From Zea mays (taxonomy: Eukaryota; Streptophyta; Magnoliopsida; Poales; Poaceae), in the NCBI RefSeq assembly GCF_902167145.1, contig NC_050098.1:13660501-13724500 (forward strand): a stretch of 64,000 bases of DNA, given 5' to 3'. This document shows, piece after piece, positions 34,168 through 46,714 of this stretch (position 1 is the first letter of the stretch; the number at the start of each line of letters is the position of its first letter). The translations under genes and the position numbers were made by a program. Below the pieces are notes generated by a model that was not told where the DNA came from, ran no database searches, and saw nothing but the letters and a program-made list of their open reading frames with translations.

Positions 34168-37100
34168 TGTAACACTCAAGTTGTATACCAAGAGTAATAA
34201 AGAGAGTTCCTTATTTTGTGTGTTTCATTTGCATCATAAAAAGAGCACCTATGTAATTGGGAGTGACTAAATAAAACAATTATTCTAAAATAAAGAAAAA
34301 AAAAATGCATTTGTTGGAGTTTTATGTGTTGTGCATTAAATAAAACCATAATGATAAAAAAATGATAAGGTAATAATTATTGGAAGCTTGATTAAGCCAC
34401 ATTGAAAACTAGGGTTTAAAGGGAGAAGAAAAATGTTATGAAAATAAAGAAAATAATGTAAATATATTCCAAAAATTTGTATTTCATATTCCAGAATATG
34501 ATTTGATAACAAATGTGCACAAGGGTTGAAAACTAAATTCAAATTCAAATTTAAACCTAGAAGAAAGAAAACAGAAAAATAAAAAGAAAAAGAAGAGAAG
34601 CTAGCAGAATCGACCTGGGCCGATTTCACCTGCTCGGCCCAGCTTCACCTCGCGCGCGCGGCCCGTGCTCTCACCTCCGTGCGCACCCGACAAGCGGGGC
34701 CCGCCGTCAGCCTCTCCAGTTTCTTCGCGTGGCTCGCTCGTGCGTTGCTGCGTCGTGGTCCCACCGGTCAGGGTCTTCTTCCCCAACGCTCCCGCAGCGA
34801 TCGGACGGGCTGAACCAACCGCGGCATGCGCGGGGTTTCTGGTTGACCGGACTTCGCATTGATAAGGGGGTGGGGCGACTCCTAAACCGCATGCACCTCC
34901 TTCCCCCTCTCGCCCTGCTAAATCGCTCGCCGCCAGGAAGTTTTACTCCACCACCGAGAGCGCTTCGCCACCACAATTCACACCGCCGCCGTGCGTTCGC
35001 CTTGCCTACGGGTGCGTTCCAAGCTTGGGGATTGGCCCGGGGGGGTTCCGTCGTCGACGCGAAAGCTGTGCGTGGCACTATCGGGTCGAGAACCGGCCGG
35101 AATTGCTGGACGGAGCTGGGGCGCCACCGCGAATCGGCGCTTCACCGTGGGCAGTCGTCTCTGCGCCATTATCGACGGTGAGTTCTCCTCCATGCGGTTC
35201 GCAGTGCCCTCTAGATCGCGTGGCACCTTTTAATTTGTGTTTGGCGCTCGGGGGGACCGGATTTCGCGAGCTCCGGTGAACCCGCCGCCGTGAAATCGGG
35301 CGGCGCCGCCGTCGCTGGCGAAGGGATTGGGGGGAAACGTTGTGGCCGTCGATCGGGTTAGGGACGGCTCTGATTAGACGCGTGCGTACCGATTCAATCG
35401 GGTGATCCTGGTTCGTCCGATCTGGATCCTGCGCGCTCGGATTGTTCTGGTTGTTTAAAATCTAGGCCGTAGATCTCCCATCCAACGCTCGCCGAGCGTA
35501 CCGCTTCGGCGCCCTTCAAATCTGATCTGAGCCCTCGGTGTTTAATCCAACGGCCGAGATCGCACCGTACCCCTTCGCGGGGCAGTTTTTCTAAAGAGAC
35601 CCCCTGCTTTCGTAGAATCAACCCGCCATCCAGAGCACCCTATTCACTGTGTCACGGAAAACTTACCCCGAGGCCCCTGAGTTTTCTGGAATTTGACGTC
35701 CAGTCCCGAGAGTTTTAAAAACAGAGAAATTAATATTAGAAATTCATTTTTAATACAAAAACAAATCTAGAAACTTGTAAAATGCATAGAAAATTCATTT
35801 TAATTCCAAATTGAGTCATTCCAATTTCTAAAATTTTGTAATAATATTCTTCATCATTTAGTGTCTCTGTTTTGACAAGAACTCTGTCAGAAAATTTATT
35901 TATCATCCAATCCTATTATAATCACCTTAAATCTTAGAAAATTCATAACTTAAATTCTATAACTCCAAATTCAGTGATTCCAGTTCCTATGATGTCATTT
36001 TAATGTGTAGATTTTTACTGTATATTTCATTCATCTGTTTGGTGTGATGTTGATTTTGGCTATACTATGTATGTATTGTGTTGATGCGAGTAGACGAGCA
36101 AGCTACTGTGGAAACTGAGGTTCAGCAAGTAGAAGTAGCTGAGCAGGAGCTCATTACAGGCAAGTTGTGCCCTTGATCACTTACTTTCCCAGCCATGTTC
36201 TTATTAATTTTAATGATCTGCATAGGATAATTTTGATGGGAGCCTTTATGTTACCCCAGTTTTGATTACCTCTATACCTTGTTCACCCCTGAAATATTTT
36301 TGGGTAGTACTTGCTATTGCTTTATGTGGATTGGGTATGGAGATGCACTATTCATGATTATTCTGTTATGATCTTGTTATTATTATTGTTCATGTTAAGA
36401 TCATTAAATTAATGGGAACATGGAGCGACCACCCGGGAAAACAGTGCTACCACAAGGGTTTAATGGGACGCCCTTGGCTGATTAACTAGGAAAGCTAGGG
36501 GAGGGCTACCTTACCCGAAAGGGGCAAGGGCAGTAGGGGAGAGGTCAGTGCGGGGAGGTCCCTGGTTGATTTTGCTGCGATGGCTATCAGCCAGGAACCC
36601 TTTACTGGATCTTCCCATAAACTGTAGCGGGTAGTCTGAAGCTAGTGGAACTTTGTAAAGGCCTCGTAGTGTTACCCTGCCTCGCCTCCTCGGTAGAGGT
36701 GTATGGGATTGGCCATCTCTTGGCAGATGGGTAACATGACTTGTGGGTAAAGATGCGCAACCTCTGCAGAGTGTAAAACTAGTATACTAGCCGTGCTCAC
36801 GGTCATGAGCGGCTCGGACCCTCACATGATTAATTATGGAACTTAAGTTTAATTTGACATTTGCATCGCATTTGGGAGTATTTCATTATTACTGTTCTTT
36901 ATTATTATTAAGGTTTGGTATTTACTTACACTTAGTAACTGCTAATAAAATTTTGACCAACTTATAAAAGCAATGCTCAGCCTTAACCCCTATTTCATTG
37001 ATCAGCCTTACACTTCATGAACTCCCACCTTTGGTGAGTTCATGCCACATTATTCCCCACGACTTGTTGAGCTATGATCGTATGTGAGCTCACTCTTGCT

Positions 37101-37383
37101 GTCTCACACCCCCCCCCACAGGAGAAGAGCAGGTTGTTGAAGAGGAGCTGCCTAACACCGAGGAGTTCGATCTGATCTAGGTGGCGTTTCTCAGTCGACA
37201 TTGGCGCCATCGATCCTTAGTTCGTTTTATATTTATTTTATTTTGTAATAAGACTTCCGCTATGTAATAAATACTCTGATGTTTCATGACATTTATCTCT
37301 ATACACTCTGTTATTATATATGTTGTCTTCTTGGCGCATGTATGAGATGCACCCGGCTTTGTTCTTTAAAACCGGGTGTTACA
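34168..37383 (+). repeat. Gypsy 5' LTR
   Basis: 3216 bp. Regions: AT-rich 5' part; a GC-rich leader-like block (about 34610-35400) ending an exon-like stretch at a strong donor CGACG|GTGAGT (35177/35178); a long AT-rich stretch; a split acidic reading frame (36084-36159 and 37122-37180); then a T-rich 3' end with AATAAA near 37267 and the terminal GTGTTACA. Confidence 0.95.
36084..37180 (+). other. LTR-embedded split reading frame (putative 44-aa acidic peptide)
   Basis: An ATG at 36084 opens a frame rich in Glu, Gln and Val. At 36159/36160 the sequence ATTACAG|GCAAGT is an ideal GC-type splice donor. 962 bp later a pyrimidine tract ending CCCCCCCACAG (acceptor at 37121) is followed by GAGAAGAGCAGG; joining in phase gives a continuous frame ending in TEEFDLI and TAG at 37178-37180. 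No similarity recognised. The identical structure is in the 3' LTR at 44384-44459 and 45422-45480. This is a prediction; splicing and translation are inferred. Confidence 0.4.
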
Positions 37384-37387
37384 GAAG

Positions 37388-37399
37388 TGGTATCAGAGG
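37388..37399 (+). other. Gypsy primer-binding site
   Basis: TGGTATCAGAGG, four bases after the LTR end, matches the initiator-methionine tRNA 3' end in all but the last base. Confidence 0.9.
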
Positions 37400-37877
37400 A
37401 AATGTTGACTGTAGGACGAAACCTAGATAGACTGGACAGACCCTTACCTACTTATCTCATTCTGATTCATTCTACACTCACCTTACTCTGATTCTTTCTA
37501 CACTTATCTTGATCCTGTCTCACCTTCTACTGTTCTACTCTGATCATTCTTACCTTTTCTACTCTGAGACAAGATGGATTTCAAACCTTGGAATCCCTAC
37601 CCGATGACATTCTTAAGAGATAGGAAGCCTAAGACAAAATTAAAACTATTTTCTCTATTAAAAATGTTGGTTGATTGTTCTGATGATCAATGCCTGATTT
37701 GCTTCTTTGATTGATTGAATTATTATAGATGGACATCTTAGTATGTACCACCATAAGGTATTGAATTAGCTAGGATGTGTAAAATATTAATCTGCTTAGC
37801 TAATAAATCCCCCAAAGTAACCGATTGTAATTACTGCCTTGTCAACTGCTCTTTCTTACCATATGTATCTAACTCAG
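37400..37877 (+). other. Gypsy untranslated leader
   Basis: AT/pyrimidine-rich non-coding leader between the primer site and gag; no other signal recognised. Confidence 0.6.
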
Positions 37878-40800
37878 ATGGTCAATACCAGGCGGGGTGG
37901 TGGAATTGATTTGCCTCCTAACCAACACACTCGAAGACAACCTCAGCCACAACCTGCTGGGATGAATCCTCCCAATCCTCCACCAGGCGGAGTTGACCCA
38001 CTGGTTGCTGCTCAGATGGCGGTGATGCAGCAGATGGCAGATACTATGGCTGATATGCGTGCCCAGATGCAGCAAGAACGCCAGGAGATGCGTCAAGAAA
38101 GAGAGAATATACGCCAGGAGTTGCGCCAGGAGAGAGATGAGATACGCCAAGAAAGGAGGGCGCAACAACAGCTTCAACAACAGCAGCAACAAGTGCCACT
38201 GCCTCCACCACCACCACCAGTTCCACCTCGTGACAAGCACCGGGAGTTTATGAGTCACAAGCCACCGACCTTCGCCAGCTCGCCAGATCCACTTGATGCA
38301 GACGATTGGTTGAAGTCAATTGAGAAGATGCTGAATATTGCACAATGCACTGATCGAGAGAAGGTCTTATATGCTTCTGGACGTCTGACTGGTCCTGCTG
38401 CTGACTGGTGGGATTCTTATACTGCTGCCCATGATGCTGCGGACACTATTAATTGGGCGGAGTTCAGTACGCAGTTCAGGAACTATCATATTCCAGCTGG
38501 GATGATAAAGATTAAGAAGAAGGAGTTTCTGTCGCTGAAGCAAGGAAGTATGTCAGTCAGTGAGTACCGCGACAAGTTTATTCAGCTATCCAGATATGCT
38601 CCAGAGGAAGTTGCTGAGGATGAAAGGAAGCAGGAGCATTTTATTGAAGGACTTAATGGGCCACTGCAGTATGCACTGGTTGCACACACCTTTCCATCAT
38701 TTCAGAGGCTACTGGATAAGGCTCTTGCTATTGAACACAAGCGTGTTCAGTTGGGAGATTTGAAGAGGAAGGCCATCTCACAGGGACAGGGTAGCAGCAG
38801 CGTTCGTCCTCGCTACAGTTCACCACAGAGTACACCGCCTCGACCAGGAGGACCGCGCCCAGTTCAGCAATCACCACTGAGGACACCTACTCGACAGGCT
38901 ACACCCACTGGCACACCGACAAAGTTTGCAGGACAGAGTCCAGGCACTCAATGTTTCAAGTGTGGGAAGATTGGTCATTATGCAAATGTCTGCCCACAGA
39001 GGATTGCCACTCCTCCAACTCAGAACAAGCAACAGACCCCTGGCAAGGGATATTCTATAGCCAGGGTGAATCAAGTCAGCGTTGATGATACTCCGGATGG
39101 AGGGGACCTCGTAATTGGTATGTTCTATGTTAATGCAATTCCTGCAACCATATTATTTGATTCTGGTGCTACACATTCATTCATGTCTGCTCGTTATGCC
39201 AACACAAATGAAATACCACTGCTAAATATGAGAAAACCCTTGATAGTAATTACACCTAAAGGGCCTGTTGAGGCAAATCAAATGACACGTAGGTTGACAT
39301 TAACTATTATGGGTAGAGAATTTGGAGCTACTGCTATAATATTGGAGTCAAGCAGTATAGATTTGATACTTGGTATGTCATGGCTAAGGAGGGCAAAGGC
39401 CGTTATAGCATGTGGTAGAGGTACCATAGAACTCACTACTACTAAAGGAGAAAGGTTTCAAGTTAATATTGCAGTAACCTCCACATCCATGCGTGCAATG
39501 TTCTTTATGCCTGAGGAATTTGTTGGTGACAACATCCGGGTGGTTAGAGATTTTCCGGATGTCTTTCCAGAGGAGTTACCAGGGATGCCACCTGATAGAG
39601 AAGTTGAGTTTGTTATTGACCTCTTACCTGGAACCGCCCCTATTTCTAAACGGCCATATAGAATGTCCGTAGAGGAGTTGAAGGAACTGAAGAAGCAGTT
39701 AACGGAGTTACAAGAGGCTGGTTATATTCGTCCAAGTTCCTCACCTTGGGGAGCACCGGTGTTATTCGTGCAGAAGAAGGATGGATCGCAACGGATGTGT
39801 GTGGATTATAGATCTCTTAATGATGTTACGGTGAAGAACAAGTATCCGTTGCCCCGTATTGAGGATTTATTTGATCAGATGCGAGGAGCAAGAGTATTCT
39901 CGAAGATTGATCTCCGATCGGGATACCATCAGATGAAGATTAGACCATCGGATATTCCCAAGACGGCTTTCTCGACTCGATATGGATTATATGAGTTTAC
40001 TGTTATGTCGTTTGGATTGACCAATGCACCGGCATATTTCATGAATTTGATGAATAAGGTGTTTATGGATTATTTGGACAGATTCGTCGTGGTATTCATC
40101 GACGATATTCTTATCTATTCTAAGAATGAAAGTGATCATGAACAACATCTGAGATTGGTGCTACAGAAGTTACGAGATAATGAGCTCTACGCTAAGTTTA
40201 GCAAGTGTGAGTTTTGGATTGACAAGGTGCCATTCCTTGGTCATATCATTTCTAATGGAGGAATAGCAGTGGATCCTGCTAAAGTCAAGGAGATTATGGA
40301 GTGGAGAGTACCCACTACAGTTACAGAGATTCGGAGTTTCTTGGGACTCGCAGGATATTATCGGAGATTTATCGAAGGATTTTCTAAGATTGCTAAGCCC
40401 ATGACATCGCTTCTGGAGAAGGGAAGAGAATTTAAGTGGGATGAGAAGTGTCAAGAAAGCTTTGGTCAGTTGAAGGAGAGACTGATGTCACCTCCAGTAT
40501 TGATTATGCCAGATCTGCAGAAGGGATTTGACATCTACTGTGATGCATGTGGCCAAGGACTTGGATGTGTGCTTATGCAAGAAGGACATGTGATTGCCTA
40601 TGCATCTCGTCAGTTGAGGAAACATGAATTGAACTACCCCACTCATGATTTGGAGTTGGCTGCAGTTGTGCATGCACTTAAGATTTGGAGACACTACATT
40701 ATGGGAACCAAGTGCCAAGTATATACGGATCATAAGAGTTTGAAGTATATATTCACTCAGAAGGATCTCAACCTGAGGCAACGCCGTTGGTTGGAGCTAA

Positions 40801-42431
40801 TTAAGGATTATGACTTGGAGATTCACTATCACCCAGGCAAGGCAAATTTGGTTGCAGATGCCTTGAGTCGGAAGGAGCATGTTCACTCCGCTTTCGTTGT
40901 TCAGCTACCTGATGAATTAGCAAAGGATTTTGAGAGACTCAACCTGGGGATTGTTACACATACGGAAGGAGTGACTATTGAATTGGAACCTACCTTGGAG
41001 CAAGAAATTCGTAAAGGTCAGGTTGGTGATGCTAAGATTCAGGAGATTAAGGATCTCATTACTGAAGGAAGAGGCCCAGAGTTCACAGAGGATGAGCAAG
41101 GCACGATATGGTTCAGGAATCGGATCTGTGTTCCCGATATTGATAGTCTTCGGGAAACCATATTGAAGGAAGCACATGACTCAGTTTATTCTATTCATCC
41201 TGGGAGCACTAAGATGTATCAAGATTTGAAGCAAAAGTATTGGTGGTATGGATTGAAGAGAGATGTGGCTGCACATGTGGCTATGTGTGATGTATGCCAA
41301 AGAGTTAAGGCTGAACACCAGAGGCCAGCCGGATTATTGCACCCACTGAAAATACCTGAGTGGAAATGGGAAGAGATTGGCATGGACTTCATTGTTGGAT
41401 TACCCCGCACGTCTGCTGGATATGATTCTATATGGGTGATTGTGGACAGGCTAACTAAAGTAGCCCACTTTATTCCAGTGAAGACCACTTATTCAGGAGC
41501 TAAGTTGGCAGAGTTGTACATGGCACGGATTGTATGCCTGCATGGTGTGCCAAAGAAGATTGTGTCAGATCGAGGATCACAGTTTACCTCTCGATTTTGG
41601 AAACAGTTGCACGAGTCATTGGATACGAGATTGAATTTTAGTTCGGCTTACCATCCCCAGACTGATGGACAGACTGAGAGGACTAACCAAGTACTAGAGG
41701 ATATGTTAAGAGCTTGTGCTCTTAAACATGGTGGAAGTTGGGATAAGAGTTTGCCTTATGCGGAGTTCTCATATAATAATAGCTATCAGGCCAGTTTGAA
41801 GATGTCACCGTTTGAGGCTTTGTATGGCAGAAAATGTAGGACTCCCTTGTATTGGAATCAAACTGGTGAAAGGCAGTTGTTTGGACCTGAGATCATACAA
41901 GAAGCAGAGGAACAAGTTCAGCAAATAAGGGAGAATTTGAGAACTGCACAGTCCAGGCAGAAAAGTTATGCTGACACCCGGAGAAGACTACTTGAGTTTA
42001 AGGAGGGTGATTATGTCTATTTGAAGGTGTCACCACTCCGGGGCATGAGAAGGTTCAAAGTCAAAGGAAAGTTGTCCCCTCGCTTTATTGGACCCTTTTT
42101 AATCTTAAAGCGAGTGGGAGAAGTTGCATATCAATTGGAGTTACCGGATCATCTCGCGGATGTTCATGATGTATTCCATGTATCTCAGCTGAAGAAATGT
42201 CTCAGGGTGCCTGAAGAACAGTTACCAATGGAAGACCTTAGTGTTCAAGAGGATTTGACTTATGCTGAGTACCCCATCAAGATTTTGGATACTTTGACTC
42301 GAGTCACGAGGAATAAGGTTATAAAGATGTGCAAAGTTCAATGGAGCCACCACGGTGAAGATGAAGCAACTTGGGAAAGAGAAGAAGAACTTCGTATAGA
42401 TTTTCCCCACCTTTTCCCTAGATCTTCTTAA
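37878..42431 (+). CDS. Gypsy chromovirus Gag-Pol polyprotein, uninterrupted
   Basis: 1517 aa from the ATG at 37878 (MVNTRRGGG). Upstream in-frame codons exist, but the family normally starts here. Domains in order: Gln/Arg-rich coiled segment; retrotransposon Gag (about residues 120-290); CCHC zinc knuckle [14 protein letters not shown] (about 358); aspartic protease [10 protein letters not shown] (about 430); RT with [11 protein letters not shown] and [11 protein letters not shown] (about 750); RNase H ([20 protein letters not shown]); integrase with H-H...CDVCQ zinc finger, core aspartates in GMDFI and SDRGSQF and glutamate in DGQTERTNQ; and a C-terminal chromodomain-like segment ([11 protein letters not shown]...[16 protein letters not shown]). 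The RT-RNase H-integrase order defines Ty3/Gypsy, and the chromodomain places it in the chromoviruses. No stop or frameshift. Confidence 0.95.
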   Translation: MVNTRRGGGIDLPPNQHTRRQPQPQPAGMNPPNPPPGGVDPLVAAQMAVMQQMADTMADMRAQMQQERQEMRQERENIRQELRQERDEIRQERRAQQQLQQQQQQVPLPPPPPPVPPRDKHREFMSHKPPTFASSPDPLDADDWLKSIEKMLNIAQCTDREKVLYASGRLTGPAADWWDSYTAAHDAADTINWAEFSTQFRNYHIPAGMIKIKKKEFLSLKQGSMSVSEYRDKFIQLSRYAPEEVAEDERKQEHFIEGLNGPLQYALVAHTFPSFQRLLDKALAIEHKRVQLGDLKRKAISQGQGSSSVRPRYSSPQSTPPRPGGPRPVQQSPLRTPTRQATPTGTPTKFAGQSPGTQCFKCGKIGHYANVCPQRIATPPTQNKQQTPGKGYSIARVNQVSVDDTPDGGDLVIGMFYVNAIPATILFDSGATHSFMSARYANTNEIPLLNMRKPLIVITPKGPVEANQMTRRLTLTIMGREFGATAIILESSSIDLILGMSWLRRAKAVIACGRGTIELTTTKGERFQVNIAVTSTSMRAMFFMPEEFVGDNIRVVRDFPDVFPEELPGMPPDREVEFVIDLLPGTAPISKRPYRMSVEELKELKKQLTELQEAGYIRPSSSPWGAPVLFVQKKDGSQRMCVDYRSLNDVTVKNKYPLPRIEDLFDQMRGARVFSKIDLRSGYHQMKIRPSDIPKTAFSTRYGLYEFTVMSFGLTNAPAYFMNLMNKVFMDYLDRFVVVFIDDILIYSKNESDHEQHLRLVLQKLRDNELYAKFSKCEFWIDKVPFLGHIISNGGIAVDPAKVKEIMEWRVPTTVTEIRSFLGLAGYYRRFIEGFSKIAKPMTSLLEKGREFKWDEKCQESFGQLKERLMSPPVLIMPDLQKGFDIYCDACGQGLGCVLMQEGHVIAYASRQLRKHELNYPTHDLELAAVVHALKIWRHYIMGTKCQVYTDHKSLKYIFTQKDLNLRQRRWLELIKDYDLEIHYHPGKANLVADALSRKEHVHSAFVVQLPDELAKDFERLNLGIVTHTEGVTIELEPTLEQEIRKGQVGDAKIQEIKDLITEGRGPEFTEDEQGTIWFRNRICVPDIDSLRETILKEAHDSVYSIHPGSTKMYQDLKQKYWWYGLKRDVAAHVAMCDVCQRVKAEHQRPAGLLHPLKIPEWKWEEIGMDFIVGLPRTSAGYDSIWVIVDRLTKVAHFIPVKTTYSGAKLAELYMARIVCLHGVPKKIVSDRGSQFTSRFWKQLHESLDTRLNFSSAYHPQTDGQTERTNQVLEDMLRACALKHGGSWDKSLPYAEFSYNNSYQASLKMSPFEALYGRKCRTPLYWNQTGERQLFGPEIIQEAEEQVQQIRENLRTAQSRQKSYADTRRRLLEFKEGDYVYLKVSPLRGMRRFKVKGKLSPRFIGPFLILKRVGEVAYQLELPDHLADVHDVFHVSQLKKCLRVPEEQLPMEDLSVQEDLTYAEYPIKILDTLTRVTRNKVIKMCKVQWSHHGEDEATWEREEELRIDFPHLFPRSS

Positions 42432-42469
42432 ATCTCGAGGACGAGATTATTTTTAAGGGGGGTAGGATT
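42432..42469 (+). other. Gypsy polypurine tract region
   Basis: TCGAGGACGAGATT then AAGGGGGGTAGGATT directly before the 3' LTR; the G-rich stretch is the plus-strand primer site. Confidence 0.85.
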
Positions 42470-45400
42470 TGTAACACTCAAGTTGTATACCAAGAGTAAT
42501 AAAGAGAGTTCCTTATTTTGTGTGTTTCATTTGCATCATAAAAAGAGCACCTATGTAATTGGGAGTGACTAAATAAAACAATTATTCTAAAATAAAGAAA
42601 AAAAATGCATTTGTTGGAGTTTTATGTGTTGTGCATTAAATAAAACCATAATGATAAAAAAATGATAAGGTAATAATTATTGGAAGCTTGATTAAGCCAC
42701 ATTGAAAACTAGGGTTTAAAGGGAGAAGAAAAATGTTATGAAAATAAAGAAAATAATGTAAATATATTCCAAAAATTTGTATTTCATATTCCAGAATATG
42801 ATTTGATAACAAATGTGCACAAGGGTTGAAAACTAAATTCAAATTCAAATTTAAACCTAGAAGAAAGAAAACAGAAAAATAAAAAGAAAAAGAAGAGAAG
42901 CTAGCAGAATCGACCTGGGCCGATTTCACCTGCTCGGCCCAGCTTCACCTCGCGCGCGCGGCCCGTGCTCTCACCTCCGTGCGCACCCGACAAGCGGGGC
43001 CCGCCGTCAGCCTCTCCAGTTTCTTCGCGTGGCTCGCTCGTGCGTTGCTGCGTCGTGGTCCCACCGGTCAGGGTCTTCTTCCCCAACGCTCCCGCAGCGA
43101 TCGGACGGGCTGAACCAACCGCGGCATGCGCGGGGTTTCTGGTTGACCGGACTTCGCATTGATAAGGGGGTGGGGCGACTCCTAAACCGCATGCACCTCC
43201 TTCCCCCTCTCGCCCTGCTAAATCGCTCGCCGCCAGGAAGTTTTACTCCACCACCGAGAGCGCTTCGCCACCACAATTCACACCGCCGCCGTGCGTTCGC
43301 CTTGCCTACGGGTGCGTTCCAAGCTTGGGGATTGGCCCGGGGGGGTTCCGTCGTCGACGCGAAAGCTGTGCGTGGCACTATCGGGTCGAGAACCGGCCGG
43401 AATTGCTGGACGGAGCTGGGGCGCCACCGCGAATCGGCGCTTCACCGTGGGCAGTCGTCTCTGCGCCATTATCGACGGTGAGTTCTCCTCCATGCGGTTC
43501 GCAGTGCCCTCTAGATCGCGTGGCACCTTTTAATTTGTGTTTGGCGCTCGGGGGGACCGGATTTCGCGAGCTCCGGTGAACCCGCCGCCGTGAAATCGGG
43601 CGGCGCCGCCGTCGCTGGCGAAGGGATTGGGGGGAAACGTTGTGGCCGTCGATCGGGTTAGGGACGGCTCTGATTAGACGCGTGCGTACCGATTCAATCG
43701 GGTGATCCTGGTTCGTCCGATCTGGATCCTGCGCGCTCGGATTGTTCTGGTTGTTTAAAATCTAGGCCGTAGATCTCCCATCCAACGCTCGCCGAGCGTA
43801 CCGCTTCGGCGCCCTTCAAATCTGATCTGAGCCCTCGGTGTTTAATCCAACGGCCGAGATCGCACCGTACCCCTTCGCGGGGCAGTTTTTCTAAAGAGAC
43901 CCCCTGCTTTCGTAGAATCAACCCGCCATCCAGAGCACCCTATTCACTGTGTCACGGAAAACTTACCCCGAGGCCCCTGAGTTTTCTGGAATTTGACGTC
44001 CAGTCCCGAGAGTTTTAAAAACAGAGAAATTAATATTAGAAATTCATTTTTAATACAAAAACAAATCTAGAAACTTGTAAAATGCATAGAAAATTCATTT
44101 TAATTCCAAATTGAGTCATTCCAATTTCTAAAATTTTGTAATAATATTCTTCATCATTTAGTGTCTCTGTTTTGACAAGAACTCTGTCAGAAAATTTATT
44201 TATCATCCAATCCTATTATAATCACCTTAAATCTTAGAAAATTCATAACTTAAATTCTATAACTCCAAATTCAGTGATTCCAGTTCCTATGATGTCATTT
44301 TAATGTGTAGATTTTTACTGTATATTTCATTCATCTGTTTGGTGTGATGTTGATTTTGGCTATACTATGTATGTATTGTGTTGATGCGAGTAGACGAGCA
44401 AGCTACTGTGGAAACTGAGGTTCAGCAAGTAGAAGTAGCTGAGCAGGAGCTCATTACAGGCAAGTTGTGCCCTTGATCACTTACTTTCCCAGCCATGTTC
44501 TTATTAATTTTAATGATCTGCATAGGATAATTTTGATGGGAGCCTTTATGTTACCCCAGTTTTGATTACCTCTATACCTTGTTCACCCCTGAAATATTTT
44601 TGGGTAGTACTTGCTATTGCTTTATGTGGATTGGGTATGGAGATGCACTATTCATGATTATTCTGTTATGATCTTGTTATTATTATTGTTCATGTTAAGA
44701 TCATTAAATTAATGGGAACATGGAGCGACCACCCGGGAAAACAGTGCTACCACAAGGGTTTAATGGGACGCCCTTGGCTGATTAACTAGGAAAGCTAGGG
44801 GAGGGCTACCTTACCCGAAAGGGGCAAGGGCAGTAGGGGAGAGGTCAGTGCGGGGAGGTCCCTGGTTGATTTTGCTGCGATGGCTATCAGCCAGGAACCC
44901 TTTACTGGATCTTCCCATAAACTGTAGCGGGTAGTCTGAAGCTAGTGGAACTTTGTAAAGGCCTCGTAGTGTTACCCTGCCTCGCCTCCTCGGTAGAGGT
45001 GTATGGGATTGGCCATCTCTTGGCAGATGGGTAACATGACTTGTGGGTAAAGATGCGCAACCTCTGCAGAGTGTAAAACTAGTATACTAGCCGTGCTCAC
45101 GGTCATGAGCGGCTCGGACCCTCACATGATTAATTATGGAACTTAAGTTTAATTTGACATTTGCATCGCATTTGGGAGTATTTCATTATTACTGTTCTTT
45201 ATTATTATTAAGGTTTGGTATTTACTTACACTTAGTAACTGCTAATAAAATTTTGACCAACTTATAAAAGCAATGCTCAGCCTTAACCCCTATTTCATTG
45301 ATCAGCCTTACACTTCATGAACTCCCACCTTTGGTGAGTTCATGCCACATTATTCCCCACGACTTGTTGAGCTATGATCGTATGTGAGCTCACTCTTGCT

Positions 45401-45683
45401 GTCTCACACCCCCCCCCACAGGAGAAGAGCAGGTTGTTGAAGAGGAGCTGCCTAACACCGAGGAGTTCGATCTGATCTAGGTGGCGTTTCTCAGTCGACA
45501 TTGGCGCCATCGATCCTTAGTTCGTTTTATATTTATTTTATTTTGTAATAAGACTTCCGCTATGTAATAAATACTCTGATGTTTCATGACATTTATCTCT
45601 ATACACTCTGTTATTATATATGTTGTCTTCTTGGCGCATGTATGAGATGCACCCGGCTTTGTTCTTTAAAACCGGGTGTTACA
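42470..45683 (+). repeat. Gypsy 3' LTR
   Basis: 3214 bp, matching 34168-37383 apart from a 2-bp shorter A-run near 42598. Carries the same split acidic frame and GTGAGT donor. Confidence 0.96.
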
Positions 45684-45963
45684 TAAGTCTTGCATTACCA
45701 TCTATTGTGATAGCCAGAGTCCCATTCATCTCACCAAAGATCAGATGATTACTGAGAAATCCAAACATATTGATATTCGCTATCACTTCATTCGTGATAT
45801 CATTGAAAAAGGGTTGGTGAAGGTATGCAAGATCAGTACTGATAATAATCCAGCTGATATGATGACGAAGCATGTTTCTGTTGCTATGCTCAAACTTAGT
45901 TGGTATTATAAATTAGCCCTTAGTGGTTGTTGGCGCCGGCAAGATGATGATGCATTTGTTTAA
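45684..45963 (+). pseudogene. Copia-B pol remnant: RNase H C-terminus
   Basis: Resumes directly after the Gypsy element and its TAAGT duplication: CDSQSPIHLTKD, KSKHIDIRYHFIRD, DNNPADMMTKHV, ending at TAA. It is in phase with 34167 once the insertion and duplication are discounted. Confidence 0.9.
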
Positions 45964-46014
45964 GGTGGAGTTTGCTATTATGATGCTACAAGGAATTTGT
46001 CTCAAGGTGGAGTT

Positions 46015-46330
46015 TGTTGAGTTTGTGATCCAAATTCTGAAGAAGGCGGCCAAGTTGGCGAGCGAAGCGGAGGCCCGTCGCCGGGAGGCTTGGCCCGTCG
46101 CCCGTCGCGGATCGTTTTAGGGTTTCACCTCTATAAATATCTTTGTAAGCCGCAGGAGATATCCTATCTCTCAATTAAAAAATCTCCTGCGATCTGTAAC
46201 CACCCGAAAATAGTGAGAAGTTGCCGGCCGGCGCCCGTGGTTTTTTCCCCTTCACTTTGGAGGGGTTTTTCACGTTAAATCCGTGTCTTCTCTGTGATTG
46301 ATCCTATTTGTGTCGCATTTATTTATAACA
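46015..46330 (+). repeat. Copia-B 3' LTR
   Basis: 316 bp, TG...CA. TATA-like CTATAAATA near 46131. Preceded by a purine tract AAGGTGGAG that is the probable plus-strand primer. Confidence 0.92.
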
Positions 46331-46335
46331 TTCTA

Positions 46336-46714
46336 TATTATTTCTGCAGTTTCTGCTAAAGCTTATGAATTCGGTACAGGGCTCCAAGCCTACAAGGCCT
46401 TCAGTTCATTGAACACAAACTCTTTAATAACACGAGATTCATAATTCATTACAACAACAATTTCATTTACCAAAAAAGATTCAAACAATCAATCAGGTCC
46501 TAGTACAGCCATTTCCATTTAGAGATTAGATTACATCAATCAATTAACTCTGCTCTACTTTACAACGATGTTACAAGTTGCAAGTCTACAGATAGCACAC
46601 TCTACAGCGATGGGACCAGTGGTTCTGGACTTTTGGCCTTCTGGGCAACAGCTCTAGATGGTAGATCAACCAACAATTCCTGGTTGCAGCGTCAAATAAA
46701 AATCCACATCTGCA
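46336..46714. other. 3' flank of the nuclease-like pseudogene
   Basis: No gene recognised; on the minus strand this is downstream (3' UTR side) of the SNase-like remnant. Confidence 0.45.

Larger units (their letters stand above)
34168..45683 (+). mobile_element. Ty3/Gypsy chromovirus (Tekay/Del type), apparently intact
   Basis: 11.5-kb element with TGTAACAC...GTGTTACA LTRs of 3.2 kb and the duplication TAAGT at 34163-34167 and 45684-45688. The two LTRs read identically except for the length of one A-run (10 versus 8), and the open frames seen in one LTR recur unchanged in the other. Has a primer site, a single uninterrupted gag-pol and a polypurine tract. Very recent insertion; structurally everything needed for autonomy is visible. 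Confidence 0.96.
32970..46330 (+). mobile_element. Copia-B: internally deleted Copia element with nested Gypsy
   Basis: Begins TGTTGAGTTTG at 32970 and ends TTTATAACA at 46330, with the duplication TTCTA at 32965-32969 and 46331-46335. Only about 79 bp of the 5' LTR survives (to about 33048) before the sequence jumps into mid-RT, so the rest of the LTR, the primer site, gag, protease and integrase are gone. The RNase H region is split by the Gypsy element (34168-45683). LTR length from the 3' copy is 316 bp. Dead element. Confidence 0.93.

Noticed and set aside
34707..35279. Cluster of overlapping open frames repeated exactly at 43007-43579
   Set aside because: They lie in the GC-rich leader block of the two identical Gypsy LTRs. 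Their duplication reflects the LTR, not a gene family, and none resembles a known protein.
45676..45963. Independent 95-aa gene starting in the Gypsy LTR
   Set aside because: Its first codons are the LTR end; the remainder is the RNase H C-terminus of Copia-B, in phase with 34167.
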